A DNA stretch of 64,000 nt from Metallyticus violacea. Lineage: Eukaryota; Arthropoda; Insecta; Mantodea; Metallyticidae. The first letter of the stretch is position 1, and each line of letters begins with the position of its first letter. The notes under the pieces are model-generated. The model ran no database searches. It saw nothing but the letters and a program-made list of their open reading frames with translations, and was not told where the DNA came from. Below, piece after piece: positions 32,515 to 44,189 of the stretch. Both the position numbers and the translations under genes were made by a program. Location: assembly GCA_030762175.1 (NCBI GenBank), contig CM060831.1, positions 80,693,001-80,757,000 on the forward strand, in the 5' to 3' direction.

Positions 32515-33890
32515 GTGCCGCATTTGCAACGGTAAATATCTGTGTCGTCTTTCCCAACTACCACCACAATATGCCCGGCCAGTTGATAAAATAGATGCAT
32601 TTTTCATATTGATACTTCTGGGGTGAAAGGAGTGTGATTATAAGTATAATAAAACTACAAAGAATAGAAATTACGGAGTTTATTAATGTTTTATTATTAA
32701 CACTTTTCTGATTACGATATGCTCTGAGAATATTATTACATGCAGACTGAATACGAGACACACGTGTTATAATTTATATTTCTCTCCCGAAAACTGTGCT
32801 TTAATGGCAATGTTCCCTTCGTGGTTGGTAATACTTGATAATCTATTGCTTTTATTTGTTACTCTGCGCACATTCTCTGTTTATCACTTATATATATATA
32901 TATTACATGCCTTATTTTGTCTTTATCCTGGTACAACTCGTGTACTATTTTCCCCGAAAAAAAAATTACAAAATCGCCACTTATCTTCACGTAATGTTAA
33001 AATGCTGTTTCTTTACACGGAGTAAGAACCACGATTTCTGCTAATGGAATTTAAAACACAACTTCTCTCTACGGAATTCAACACATAAGTAACACATTTT
33101 AAGATATAAACCGTCATTTGTTACAATAGTATTGTAATAATACTATACATTACAATGTATTATATTTTCAACATACGTACACTAAGCGAATGAAATTCGT
33201 TAATTTCTATTTAGTCGCAACAAAGCTGTCTGTCTCGTGTTTCATTCTTGGTACACATTGTTAATGTTGTTACGCTTGCCATTGGATGATTCACTTAATA
33301 TTACAATTTTCTTATCTGTAGTTTAATATTTTCATATTCTTGGCTATGTATGTGTTCCTTTGAACCGTTACATTTATATTATTGAGTATTGTCATAAAGA
33401 CCAACATACAAACATTAAGACATACATTGTAATAGCTTTTATCTGATACATGAAATCTATATAAATGAGCTTACTATATTTATACGATTTAAAACCTATT
33501 ACCAACGAATATTTGTTATTTGAATTGAAAATTGAAAATTGAAAATTAAAGACTTTATCTAACATAAAAACATGTGAAAATGAACTTATTAAATTTATAT
33601 AAATAAAAACATATTATCAATGAATGTTTGAATCTTTAAATCAAATATATATATAGATATATATATAGCCTTTATCTTAGGTAATAACATACGTAAATGA
33701 ACTTCTTTTATTAACACAACTAAATAGCTATTGCTATTAAATGTCCGTGGCTTTATAATGAGCATTATAGCCTTTACGTAATATACAAACATGTGAAAAT
33801 GAGCTTATTTAAATAATATAATTAAACAAATTCTATCAATGAGTGATTAGGGCCATAAATCGGATATTTTCCGTTTCAGCCACCAATTGT
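32515..33890 (-). repeat. Interspersed repeat R1, copy 2 (longest)
   Basis: The reverse complement of 49180-50475 along nearly its whole length. The outer boundary is sharp near 33886, where both copies share 'aaatcggatattttccg'. The part at 33400-33850 is a degenerate tandem array of roughly 100-115 bp units built around 'catgtgaaaatgagcttatt' and 'atcaatgaatgtttg'. No shared ORF. Unknown class. Confidence 0.85.
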
Positions 33891-34368
33891 TATTTTGACT
33901 GGTTTTTCTATTATGACGCGTTATGCATACAAAGCAAATTCATTTTACAGAGAACCTTACATTGTTTTTACTACAATGATTATTTTTGCTATAAGACGAA
34001 AATTGTGGAAGTTAATGGGTTTTATAAACATGGTTTAATATCTCGTTTTGAAACTTTCTTTTTAATTTAAATTATGTATTCTTCATATATTTGTTTTGAA
34101 GAAAAACATCTTGCAAAGACACATGTAAACGCACAACGCATTTGTTTAGTTTCAATAGAGTTTATTTTTCGATATACGTGCTCTCTATTTACATCACTTA
34201 TTTGTTAGTCTGCAAATAAATGTTATGTATTTTTTTTACATTTTTTCAATATTTTAAGCGAATTCCAAAGGAGTTGTGGCTATACCCATGAAAAGATTTT
34301 TGAAAAACGTTTTCAAATCTCCATCGATTCTACTAACTAGGCACCAAAAATGACAGTGAAATAATATG
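33891..34368. other. Unassigned AT-rich DNA
   Basis: Nothing recognisable. Confidence 0.5.
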
Positions 34369-34740
34369 TTGATAAAAAATATAAATTCCGGTCGCTAGAA
34401 CGATTTTTAAATATTCGCTTTAGGTTAACCCCCATCCAAATAGTTTAATTTTTCTGGTTACCGAACTAGATGAATAGTGTGTAAATTTGTTGTTATATGC
34501 CGAGTTTCGTTGAGAAAAAACAAAAATTGCAATATATATATCGTGCCTGTCTGTGTCTGTGCCAACACTCTAGCGGTTGCAATTTTTGTTTTTTCTCAAC
34601 GAAACTCGGCATATAACAACAAATTTACACACTATTCATCTAGTTCGGTATCCAGAAAAATGAAACTATTTGGATAGGGGTTAACCTAAAGCGAATATTT
34701 AAAAATCGCTTTAGCGACCGGAATTTATATTTTTTATCAA
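34369..34740. repeat. Large near-perfect palindrome
   Basis: Left arm 34369-34532 and right arm 34577-34740 are both exactly 164 bp and are reverse complements with only a handful of mismatches. A 44-bp loop (34533-34576, 'tatcgtgcctgtctgtgtct' core) separates them. A transcript would fold into a hairpin of about 160 bp. Confidence 0.95.
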
Positions 34741-35285
34741 CAAAACTCGGTATCTAACGCTCAGTTAACAAAAATTCATTTAGTTCATTTGGATCACTGG
34801 GGGGAGGGAGGTTAACCTAAAGAGAATATTTAAAAATCGCTCTAGCGACCGCAATTTTTTTCCCAACCAAACTCGGCATGTCATTGAAATGAAACAAGAA
34901 AAATAGTTTCTACAAATCAATGAAATCAGCCTATTATGAGGGCGGATTTATCTGAGGACCAAAGTTTAAAAATCGCTTTAGCAGCATTAATATTTGCTTT
35001 TTCATAACTAATATTCGGTATGTACAATGTATAATAATAAAATAGTTTCTGAAAATCAGGGAAAACGGGTCATCACGAGTAGCGGTTTACTCGAAACTTA
35101 CCTAAAATTTAAAAATCGCTCTCGCCAATGTTTGTTTTTTTTTTTTCACAACAAAACTCAGCATATGCCATTTAAATAAAAAAGAAAAATACTTTCTGAA
35201 AATTAGAGAAATCGGACCGTCAGGAGTAGGGGGCATATCTGAAAGCCAAAATTTAAAAGGCACTCTCGCGTTTAACTTCCCTTCT
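34595..35285 (+). repeat. Degenerate tandem repeat, about 140-bp units
   Basis: The right palindrome arm is the first of about five direct units (starts near 34595, 34740, 34865, 35008, 35147). Each has 'aaaactcggcatat'-type and 'tttaaaaatcgct'-type blocks. The units grow more diverged to the right. Confidence 0.85.
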
Positions 35286-36330
35286 ATTTTTCAAAATAAA
35301 GGACAATTAATTCAGCATATAAAGGGTATGTTAACCATACATATATGTTATATTTGACAAAATCTCGTCGCGAAGATAGCAAATGTGAAATATTAATCTA
35401 ATATGTGTTTGAGAGTTATATTTGTATGTAAGAGCGCTCTGTAATAACCTTCAGAAAACGTTTACGTTACATATTTTTACTACAATAACATTTAAATTCA
35501 ATTTCAAAGCCAATGAAAATCGAGGAAACTTTCGATTGTTTATTGTTCATTGTGTATATTTGCTTAGTACATCGAACTTGTTTTTAAATAGTAACATGTT
35601 TTTGTTTTATTGAAACATATGAACATCATCTTCTTAGATGATGGAGGAATTCGCTTAGTTTACGCTCCTGCGTGACGAACTATTTTTCTAAAATGTCTTA
35701 TACACTTATTTTTCTAATGGGTTAATTTATTTTCTAAGAGATGACGCTTTCTTTTGTCATTCCTTCACATCAATTGGTTTTCTAATACATTTTAGAAATT
35801 AGTTTTGCTTTAGGAAGTTTATTTGTTCAAATTTTGCTCACAGTTACGTATAACTAAATATTATCCTATTAGTTAATTTTGTTCTGCATACTTTAATATA
35901 CCATTAAAAATTGTTAGTTACTGCATCCTGTTAAGTATGGTACATTTACTGGACATTTTAAAAGCCATCCTTCTAGACTTTCTCTTATCTTCCCATTTAA
36001 CGTTATAATATTTAACCAATATTTCATATTTGTGGTAGTTTTACCACTTCTTAGACTTTTCTGAGGGTTTACTAATGCAATTATTATACTGTATTCGCTG
36101 CTATGGTCTTCCACCGTTTTTCAGACGATTCAGTAACCATTTTAGATTATATTGGGCGAGGCCTGAGTTGTTTTCGGTTCTGTCATAGTATAGAAATTAA
36201 GGAAAGTAACTTCGATAACAGTAAAGCTCTATAAGCTTTAAATTTATGAAATGTATAACAGTTTTCCTCATTGGCCCCTATTGGTAGTTACACAAAGTTT
36301 AAAACCTTAAAAGTTTTTTTCCCCCATATT
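35286..36330. other. Unassigned AT-rich DNA
   Basis: Nothing recognisable. Confidence 0.5.
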
Positions 36331-37010
36331 CAGAGGTGCCAAAAAATGTATTCACTCTTCAAGCAAAGAAAAACTGTGTTAAAATAACAAAACTGAATTC
36401 ACACAAATAGAAAATGATGAGCACCAATCATCTTAGACTTTTCAGTTACAACAGTTGCTCAAAATGTCCATCATCGGCGTCGATACACTTCTGAGTACGT
36501 TGAGCTACTGATTGAGCAACGTTTGGGAAAGTGTCCTCAGCGATTGCAGCACATGCCGTTTCAATTTCTTCCCGAAGTGCTGTCAGTGTAGCTGGTTTTC
36601 TACGGTATACAACATCCTTGAGAGTTCCCCATAGATAGAAGTCCAACGGCGGTTCTGTTCTGTACACAGTCTCCATTGCCTTTGAACTTCAACAACATTC
36701 TAGGTTTTCCAATACCACAGAAAAATTGCTTTTCGCTGTTCAAACGATAATCTTGGCTACATTTTGTTGTAGCAACGCTAGCATAACGTAATGTTTGTCA
36801 CATCTGTTACAGAACACCCTAGGATAATCTTGTCTTCATTTGTTCATTGTTGATTTACCTGTCACGTAGCAACGCTATCACAATGTATGTGAGTCACATC
36901 TGTTTACAGAACATCATACTACACATTCCTGTTGTTTCTCGATCTAACTTTGAAATATGTTAAATGGATACCTACGGTGAAAGTGTGTATACATTTTTTT
37001 GGCACACTCG
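36331..37010 (-). mobile_element. Nonautonomous DUF4817-type element, copy N1
   Basis: The ends are inverted repeats ('gtgccaaaaaatgtattcac' at left; the complement of 'gtgtatacatttttttggca' at right). It aligns throughout with N2 at 57802-58485. It encodes only the two ends of a transposase (see pseudogene entry), so it is a deletion derivative of about 680 bp. Confidence 0.85.
36446..36760 (-). pseudogene. Deleted DUF4817-type transposase (N1)
   Basis: On the minus strand the N-terminal part reads SFEQRKAIFLWYWKT, stop, then NVVEVQRQWR. After a frameshift VYRTEPP is joined straight to LDFYLWGTLKDVVYRRKPAT, and the frame ends CIDADDGHFEQLL. The Asp before FYLWG is the last catalytic position of this DDE family. 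The first two catalytic motifs are deleted. N2 has the same junction, so the deletion predates their copying. Confidence 0.75.
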
Positions 37011-37639
37011 GTATGAAATGTTACACTTTCTACAATGTCTTTGGGAGTAACTAATTTGCTATATATTTTGTACAGCTTTTAATATGCCACTTACTACCAA
37101 TCTGACTAATAGAATATTGGTACTAATATTGGAAATAATTTATTGATTCCATGGACGTTTAGTAGTATCTATTTTCTTATAATATAATACCCCTATGGTT
37201 TCTTTTTTATTTGCGTGAGAAAGAGTATTAATACGTTTTATTAATTAATTTGTTCTCAATAGTTGCTGCCTAAAGATCAGATATGGGGGCTATTTCAACT
37301 CTAAAATGTGTTACTCTGCGAAGGTCAGGAGTAGAGCACAAATTTTATATAATTGCGCAAATGTTGACAAGATATATGTTGTCTGTAACTTTATTTCACT
37401 TTTTTTTTTTTTTTTACATATTTGGTGTAATATTTCATATTGCACAACACACTACACATTTTTACATATTGTAACATCATTGCAGAATTATTATAAATCC
37501 TTGGTTTATTTTTCATTCTATTGAATTATGCAATACAGTAATAAGAAAGGAAAAACAATTTAAACGCTATTGTGCTGCTCTTTCAAATGTTTTCCTGTCT
37601 TGTTCTCAAAACGCAACTGAATTTGCAGCAGTCAGATGT
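37011..37639. other. Unassigned AT-rich DNA
   Basis: Nothing recognisable; a T run at about 37400-37416. Confidence 0.5.
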
Positions 37640-37726
37640 TTGTCATGGCACCAGTCGCGTCTTTGTTATCGTCCAAGCTGAAAACACGGGTTTCTATCGA
37701 CATTACTCTACAACACATGATTCTCG

Positions 37727-38025
37727 GCCATCTTGTGATATATAATGAAATTTCAAACTGAACAACATTTACGAAGCAATCTGCATTTAGAAACAAACAA
37801 CGGGTTTCTTCAAAGAAACAGGCACTATTTTCACACTTGCAAGGACAGCCTACATCATCAAATAGTGACTTTTACACAGAAATGTGTAAGACAATGGTTG
37901 CGACAAACAAATTCTGGAACAAACTTAAGGTACCTGAATTTAAATATTTCTTGCAGAAAAACTGCAACCGCAACATTCCAGACGAGTCAATTCTCAGGAA
38001 GAATTACATGAATTATTGTTATTAG
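37727..38025 (+). pseudogene. CGGBP1-like (BED finger, hAT-derived) fragment
   Basis: The first part, in the frame of ATG 37745, reads MKFQTEQHLRSNLHLETNNG, matching the second half of a BED-type finger (His...His spacing). After a frameshift near 37800-37815 another frame gives QALFSHLQGQPTSSNSDFYT and then FWNKLKVPEFKYFLQKNC and NIPDESILRKNY to a TAG at 38023-38025. The 'FYTEM..MVATNKFWNKLKVPEF..FL.......IPDES.LRKNY' order is characteristic of CGG triplet repeat-binding protein 1-like proteins, which derive from hAT transposons. The N-terminal Cys pair is damaged. Probably a dead transposon-related copy. Confidence 0.65.
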
Positions 38026-39612
38026 GAAAATTCAGGGCTGACATTGGTGATTTGTATATATGGATTTCTGTTTTCAAGGAATTAATTTTTATTTTACATT
38101 TAATTGATTCATTACATATTTATCTACATATTTAACCAATTTTAGTTACATTACATAAAATCGGCTCCAGTCATTACAATAATTTAGTGTACATTCCGAT
38201 GAGAAGGCCGTACTCCGATGTATCGATCTAACTCTTGAGCCACTATTGCGTGCAGACGTTTAGTTTACAGGTAATGTGGTTACCGTGGCAGCAGCACCAG
38301 CGGACACCTACCCAAGTGCGTGTTGGACGCCTTCTTTGCAGTGCAGTCGAGCGTCGCGAGACAGGGAGGCGTCTATCGCTCACCGTCACGCCGCGCCGTG
38401 CCACAGGACGCATTTTCTTCATGTAATGGTCATCTCTGCTAAGTCTTTGTGTTCGTGTAAAAACGGTGACAGTTGATGTATGTGTATGGAGTGCTTGCTG
38501 CAAAACTTCAACAGTGAAATTCTGAAAGTAATTCGTGTTTATCTTTGACTGCTTGTTCTTGATCAATCGATGCCTATTTGGGAAATTATACATTGCATTT
38601 GGTCCCACATGGGACTTTACCAAAGCAGATGTGCGCCATTCTTAGAACACGTTTGTCTTTTTTCTTTTTTCAAAGAGTAAGCAGGTGCACAGATAACAAA
38701 ACAAGTTCGGTATTCGACAGTGGTGTATTTTATCCTGACTTTTGTGAAATAAATCCGCAAACAAAATCTGAAAAATAACTTTCCTTTTCCTCCATCTTCA
38801 TATTCTGTCTTCAAAAATGTGCTAGGTGTGTGACGGTTACATTTCTCAACAAAAGACCCAGTTTCCGACATATCTAATGATTAAACTCTACTTGCAGTAA
38901 AGTCATTGTTGTAAACACTAGTGCGTCTTCTCTCAAGGTGTTAAAGAGGGTATCCGTTTAAACTAACAACAACAAAAATGTGAATGCCGTGTTTGGAATA
39001 GAGCGGAGAGACGGAAGCCATGCAAAGACCGTTTTAATCTGTGATTCCCAGCTTTTGTTTTTCTGTCATGATACGATTGGTGACATACACCCGCTCCGAA
39101 CCTCATAATGACAGGTTGAAAACGAGTTTCATTCACTAGCAATTTTCATTAGTAACCAAAAGAGAGGGGGAACCATAAGTGCGAGATAAAGAACGGGGGG
39201 GGGGTCGGGTATCCCAGTGAATGGGCCCCGAAACCCCCTTACGTCCACTGTTGTCAATAAGGAGAATTAGTTGTGTGAACATGATACTCGTTCAATGGAC
39301 CACATCTGCAGTGATGGCTGAACAGCAAACAAGTGGAACTTGGAGGTAAGCATAACAGGAGGTTGTATGCGGTTACACGCCTGATTAAACATGACTGCTA
39401 TTCAAATGATTGCTTGGGTGTTCTTTGGTACAAGTGATCATAATATCTCCACCTCTTTTCATGGATAACAAATCATAGTTTCAACATTCACTTCGTTCCA
39501 TTTACAAAACACAACTGTTCCTTCTACTACATAGTAAAAGCTTTCAACTTTAACTCAATATTTTCCTAATTGTTACTTTACCTAATTGATTTGAGCTGCA
39601 ATTCTTTATTAG

Positions 39613-39614
<2 letters not shown>
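38026..39614. other. Unassigned DNA with a GC-rich island
   Basis: 38228-38470 is markedly GC/CpG-rich and carries an Arg-rich minus-strand frame (38623-38243) with no known domain. It could be an unknown repeat or a regulatory block. A G run lies at 39195-39205. Confidence 0.45.

Positions 39615-39672
<58 letters not shown>
39615..39672. repeat. (TTA)n microsatellite
   Basis: About 19 units. Confidence 0.95.
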
Positions 39673-39979
39673 TCCGTTTTCATAATAGCTGCACATTTAT
39701 CCAATATTTACCATAAGTCAGTTCCATTCTTCAGCAAGTGTTCAACGTTTCTAATTGTTTTGTGCTAAGCAATTAATTAATTTGTTATTTAGTTGTGTTG
39801 GTAGTCTCTAATCCCTTGAACTATACATGCAATACAATGTAATATGTATAAACATTTATGTAACTTAATATATCACCAGAACTGCACACTCGAATTATTA
39901 CTTTTAGCCATTAATTTGCTCTGTAAAAGTCAAAAACGTATAAATGGTACCTTACTTCACTGTAATCGCCAGTTTGTTA
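39673..39979. other. Unassigned AT-rich DNA
   Basis: Nothing recognisable. Confidence 0.5.
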
Positions 39980-41184
39980 CGAGGGTAGGTCCATAAGTTT
40001 CCGGTCTTACCATTTTCTGGGTATGATAAACACAAAAACTATATTTCAGTATAGTTACCCGTGCAATACGCTTCTCACATCTATGAATTAACATTTCAAT
40101 TCCCAAGTCTTGTTTGCAAAATGAGCATAAACAGCATCCATCACTTATACCTCACACTTAAATTTTCTTCCTCGAAGGTCTTTCTTGAGTTCTTTGAGTC
40201 ACTGGGAACTAGATCTGGCCTATAGGGTGCATGGTCGATCTCCTTGAAGCCACATTTCTTCGCAGTTTCCTTTGCAACAAGAGCTGTGTCTGCAGGCACA
40301 TTGTCGTGAAGGCGCACACCACCACTCAACTTTCCTTGCCTTTTCTCTTTGATGGAAGCAAATAGTTTGTGTAGTAGGCCGGCATAGTACTCCATTTACT
40401 GTGGTGTTCCTCTCCTTGAGGTCAATGAAGAGTATTCCTTCACAGTGCCAAAATATTGTGGCCATGATCTTCTTGGTTGACTGACTGACATGCTTCGCCA
40501 GGTTTACGCCACTCCATTGATTCTCTTTTAGACAAGGAATCATAGTAGAGGACCGTAGTTTCATCTCCTGTAACAATGGTTTACAGAACTTCACTCTCGT
40601 TGCCACGGCATAGCTCCATAAACGCCTGACAACACATGGCTCGTTGCTGCTTTTGGACTGAGGAAAGAAGTCTAGACACCCATCTTGCACTAACCTTATT
40701 CATGTTTAAATGTTCACGAATAATTCGAAGGACTGTTGTTTTAGAAAGATCCAACCTTGCTGCTATTTCTGTAACTTTGAGCCGCCGGTCTTCCATAATT
40801 TCTCCTTCCACAAGAGCCATGTTTTCAGAAGTGAGCACCTCCAAGGACCGACCTGCACGCTCTTCGTCTTCAATGCTTTGTCAACCCATTCGAAAAAGTT
40901 TGGCCTATTCTTTGACGGTAGAATATGAGGGGAATGCTTCCCCATATACACCGTTCAATCGCTGTTTAATTTCATTTGGAGTAAGTCCTTCTTTTGTGAA
41001 AAAGTTAATAACAGGTGGATACTCCATTTTGAACATGTCACAATATTCTACACATAGTCTTCTTTATACAACTATATCTGAACAACTGAACAGTTATAGA
41101 TGCAATTATTTACTTAACAGTTAAGGTATGACACAGATAAGGGTTTTGCGAAGGCGAGGCCGGAAACTTATGGGCTTACCCTTG
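39980..41184 (-). mobile_element. Mariner family M, complete ends
   Basis: TA (39978-39979), then CGAGGGTAGGTCCATAAGTT. The right end 'ccggaaacttatgggcttac' plus 'ccttg' is followed by TA (41185-41186). Length 1205 bp. Confidence 0.95.
40141..41026 (-). pseudogene. Mariner transposase pseudogene (family M)
   Basis: Pieces in at least three frames: YSILNMSQ-antisense start region near 41030, NMALVEGEIMEDRRLKVTEI (helix-turn-helix, about 40760-40825), NMNKVSARWVSRLLSSVQKQ, then after a shift MATIFWHCEGILFIDLKERN (about 40400-40465) and KLSGGVRLHDNVPADTALV near 40290-40345, where the second Asp motif is HDNVPAD. The segment holding the third Asp (SDS...) is partly deleted near 40195. Several shifts; nonfunctional. 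Confidence 0.88.
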
Positions 41185-41186
41185 TA

Positions 41187-41480
41187 TGTTTTAGGTTATT
41201 TTCGGTGTTACTTTTTTATAACCTCTTTACTGTACTGTAGCATGGCAATAATAAAAACACTAACTTTGCACCAAATGTAATTATATGACTATGTTACTTC
41301 TGATCTCAATCATTAGCGCTATATAATTTGGAGTACACTGTTAATGCTGTTTTTGTATTATTATTTATTTAATATCTGTATTTAATGCTAAGTTTGTAAA
41401 CCAAGCTACGTAAACTGGTGTCCAATGTTGCAATATGCTATTCAATTTTATGTAACACTCCACAGTTATAATCTTTAATA
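41187..41480. other. Unassigned DNA
   Basis: Nothing recognisable. Confidence 0.5.
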
Positions 41481-41489
41481 ATTCGTAAG

Positions 41490-41755
41490 CGATTTGCTGA
41501 TTTCGTTTATTTATGGACGCTCTTTAACATCTCAGATCATCAGCGTCCCATTCAATTTAAGGCGTGAAACGGTCGGCATGTAAACTTGAAGTTTGAAGTT
41601 CTTTTACACGCCGTAAATGTAAGACACGGGATCCACGGTTTAACTTCCCTTCCGAAAGAAACCATACTTACAATTTTTGCGCCCGAAAAAGTCCATCGAT
41701 CCTGCCCGGGGTTAAACCCGCGATCTTGAGTTTAGGAGACAAGTATGGTTACCAC
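41490..41755 (-). repeat. SINE-B copy, 5'-truncated, with 9-bp TSD
   Basis: Flanked by 'attcgtaag' at 41481-41489 and 41756-41764. About 17 bases of the tRNA head are missing, as expected for incomplete target-primed reverse transcription. Confidence 0.9.
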
Positions 41756-41764
41756 ATTCGTAAG

Positions 41765-42539
41765 GCAGAATGGGGTAACTTTAGTTGCGTTTTAATACTT
41801 TTGATCGCTAATTTTTAAGTCATCACTTGAATCACCTTGTTGAATACTTTATCGCTTCATTGGCGATTAACTGATACTTCTGTAGTAATATAGCTAACAT
41901 GTTCATTTCCTAAAGTTTCCAGGAAAGGAAATTTAAAGTTTAGATATTCAGCGAAACTCAGAACACAATAAAATGTTAAAATTATTAAATAAACAATTAT
42001 TTTGTATAATTGATATAGTATAGAAATACATTTTTAATATAACTTCTTGCTATTGTGATGTAAACAAGTGACTCGTATGTTGCATGCATCAAACAGCTGC
42101 TATAAATATAACATTGTTGACATTTCTTAGAGCAACAACGTTTTACTTTCTTTGTATTCTTATTCTAATTTAAATTTATTATTAAAGCTGTGGAAATATT
42201 TTATTTATTTATATATCAGAAATTATCCTTTCATCTATTTTTAACCCTTTTAAAAATATTAATGTATAATTACAATAATTTAATCATTAAAAACATACAA
42301 GTGGTCAGTAATACAAATGTAAAGACAGTAAATTTGGCAGTTATTATGTATAAACATTATGCTACTGATACAGAATATCCAAACTTAACTTTCGTCTTTA
42401 GCTTCGTCGTTTCCAAGCAAATAGGACATCTTCTTGTCTTAGCTTAAATTAACGAATTAGGTCTTCATCAAATATTTGAGGTAGATTATCTCGAAACCGG
42501 AAGTGTACCGTAGCCAGGAAATATTACGTTATGTCACTC
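41765..42539. other. Unassigned AT-rich DNA
   Basis: An 85-codon plus frame (42190-42447) has no known domain. Nothing else. Confidence 0.5.
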
Positions 42540-42548
42540 TTTCTACGT

Positions 42549-42791
42549 AACTTTTTTTTAATAGTGTTTAACGCTCGTTTTCACTACTGATGTACCACAG
42601 GCGGTGGACACTGATAATAAGATGAAATTATATATTGGGAAAGAATCCTAAGTTCATGCTATCTCCCCGACATTTGCCATTTATGAGGGCTGAGGAAAAC
42701 CTCAACCAGGGAGGACGGTCATGGCGGAATTCGAATCCCTGACCTTCTGCTCACGAGTCCGCGCCTTAACGACCTCGGCCGCCCGTGACGG
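42549..42791 (-). repeat. SINE-A copy with 9-bp TSD
   Basis: Flanked by 'tttctacgt' at 42540-42548 and 42792-42800. A few short internal deletions. Confidence 0.92.
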
Positions 42792-42800
42792 TTTCTACGT

Positions 42801-43085
42801 GACGCCATAACGAGATACTTTGTGACAAATCAGAATATGAGAGAAAAACAGACTCTTACATACTTTTTTTTGGAACTATTTTCACAAAAAGATATGGTAA
42901 AACTTATATCCATATCTTCGTAAGATCACATTCGCGATGTGTATGTCCAGGCATCTTAAATTTTTATTCACTACATTCAAAGTTGTATTCTCTTGGATTG
43001 CCACTATAAAAAAATGTAACATATGTTACGATTTTGATCAGAGCAAGAATCTGAATACTAATTAGGGTCTTTATGTTGGTCCATA
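42801..43085. other. Unassigned DNA
   Basis: Nothing recognisable. Confidence 0.5.
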
Positions 43086-44189
43086 TACCGGGTGTAACAA
43101 TAAGATATGGACAAACTTTCAGGACACGTTTTACACGTAGAAGACGAAATTATATTATATGGATATTGATTCGGAAACTTTAGTTCCATGTTAGAACTCA
43201 TTTTCTACAACTTTTCATAGTGCATTAATCATGGGAAACACATAGGAACAGAACGTACCAGCATACCACATAAAATGTTCAAAATACCATGTGCTACCTT
43301 GATATATGCACAACCGCTGGATGTGTTGATGTCTCCCATATTGCTTTGCAGCCTTCCACGAACACTCTCTGCATCTTGCAACGGTATTAACGAAGCGGTA
43401 AGATTGGTAATTAAACATATAAGATTGGAGGGAAGAACATGGAAATAGAAAATTAATTAGGTTTGATTAATTGGTTGGATTAATGATTGAGATTTCAGGG
43501 GTAAACGTTTCCTTCTCTCCGACGATTGATTTTCGCTGTCTTATATTTTGCCAAGGCTTTTGAAACTCTGCTGCGGGGTGCTTTTATGGTCCTGTGGTCG
43601 TAGGGGAAGGAGTATATGGGGATTGATAAGATTTCTCGTTATGAGAGATGAAACCAATTTATTGCACATAAAATGTACTGCCTGGAGAATATGTGCCACT
43701 TTCGCACTAATTATGGCGATCACTCTGACGTTAACGAACTTTAATACTCTAAAACTCTTCTCATGAACTCCACTAATTCCGAGACACAACTGCCCCACTC
43801 TTCACTGATAGTTTTCCACAAACGATACCCTTCTACTGAACTAAACAGATAATTGAACTAAACTAAAACAGATAATTGAACTGCAAGTACCTACTCTTCC
43901 ACACTGACTTAGAATGGAACAAAGAACGCCTTTTCTTCCGACCAACCAACTGAACGGAGAGTGTCCCTCTGCCGCAAAATGGCAAGACTAAATAAACATG
44001 GCCACCTGCCGGTCTCACGAAGCTATCTTTATTCTTTCATATATGTTGTTAGAAAAATCTAGAATGTTTTCTCTCATCCTCGCATCTCTATTGGGTAATC
44101 TGTTTCCCTCCTATTTTTTCTGCTATTTTATTGGTCAGATGGCTTACGTGACTTCTTGCATATAACCCATATACGTAATACATGGAACC

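Noticed and set aside
33420..33850. Possible CRISPR-like array in R1
   Set aside because: Units are degenerate, without constant repeats and unique spacers, and this is a eukaryotic dispersed repeat.
43548..43766. Overlapping ORFs on both strands inside family C
   Set aside because: Not preserved in family C copy 2, so not coding.
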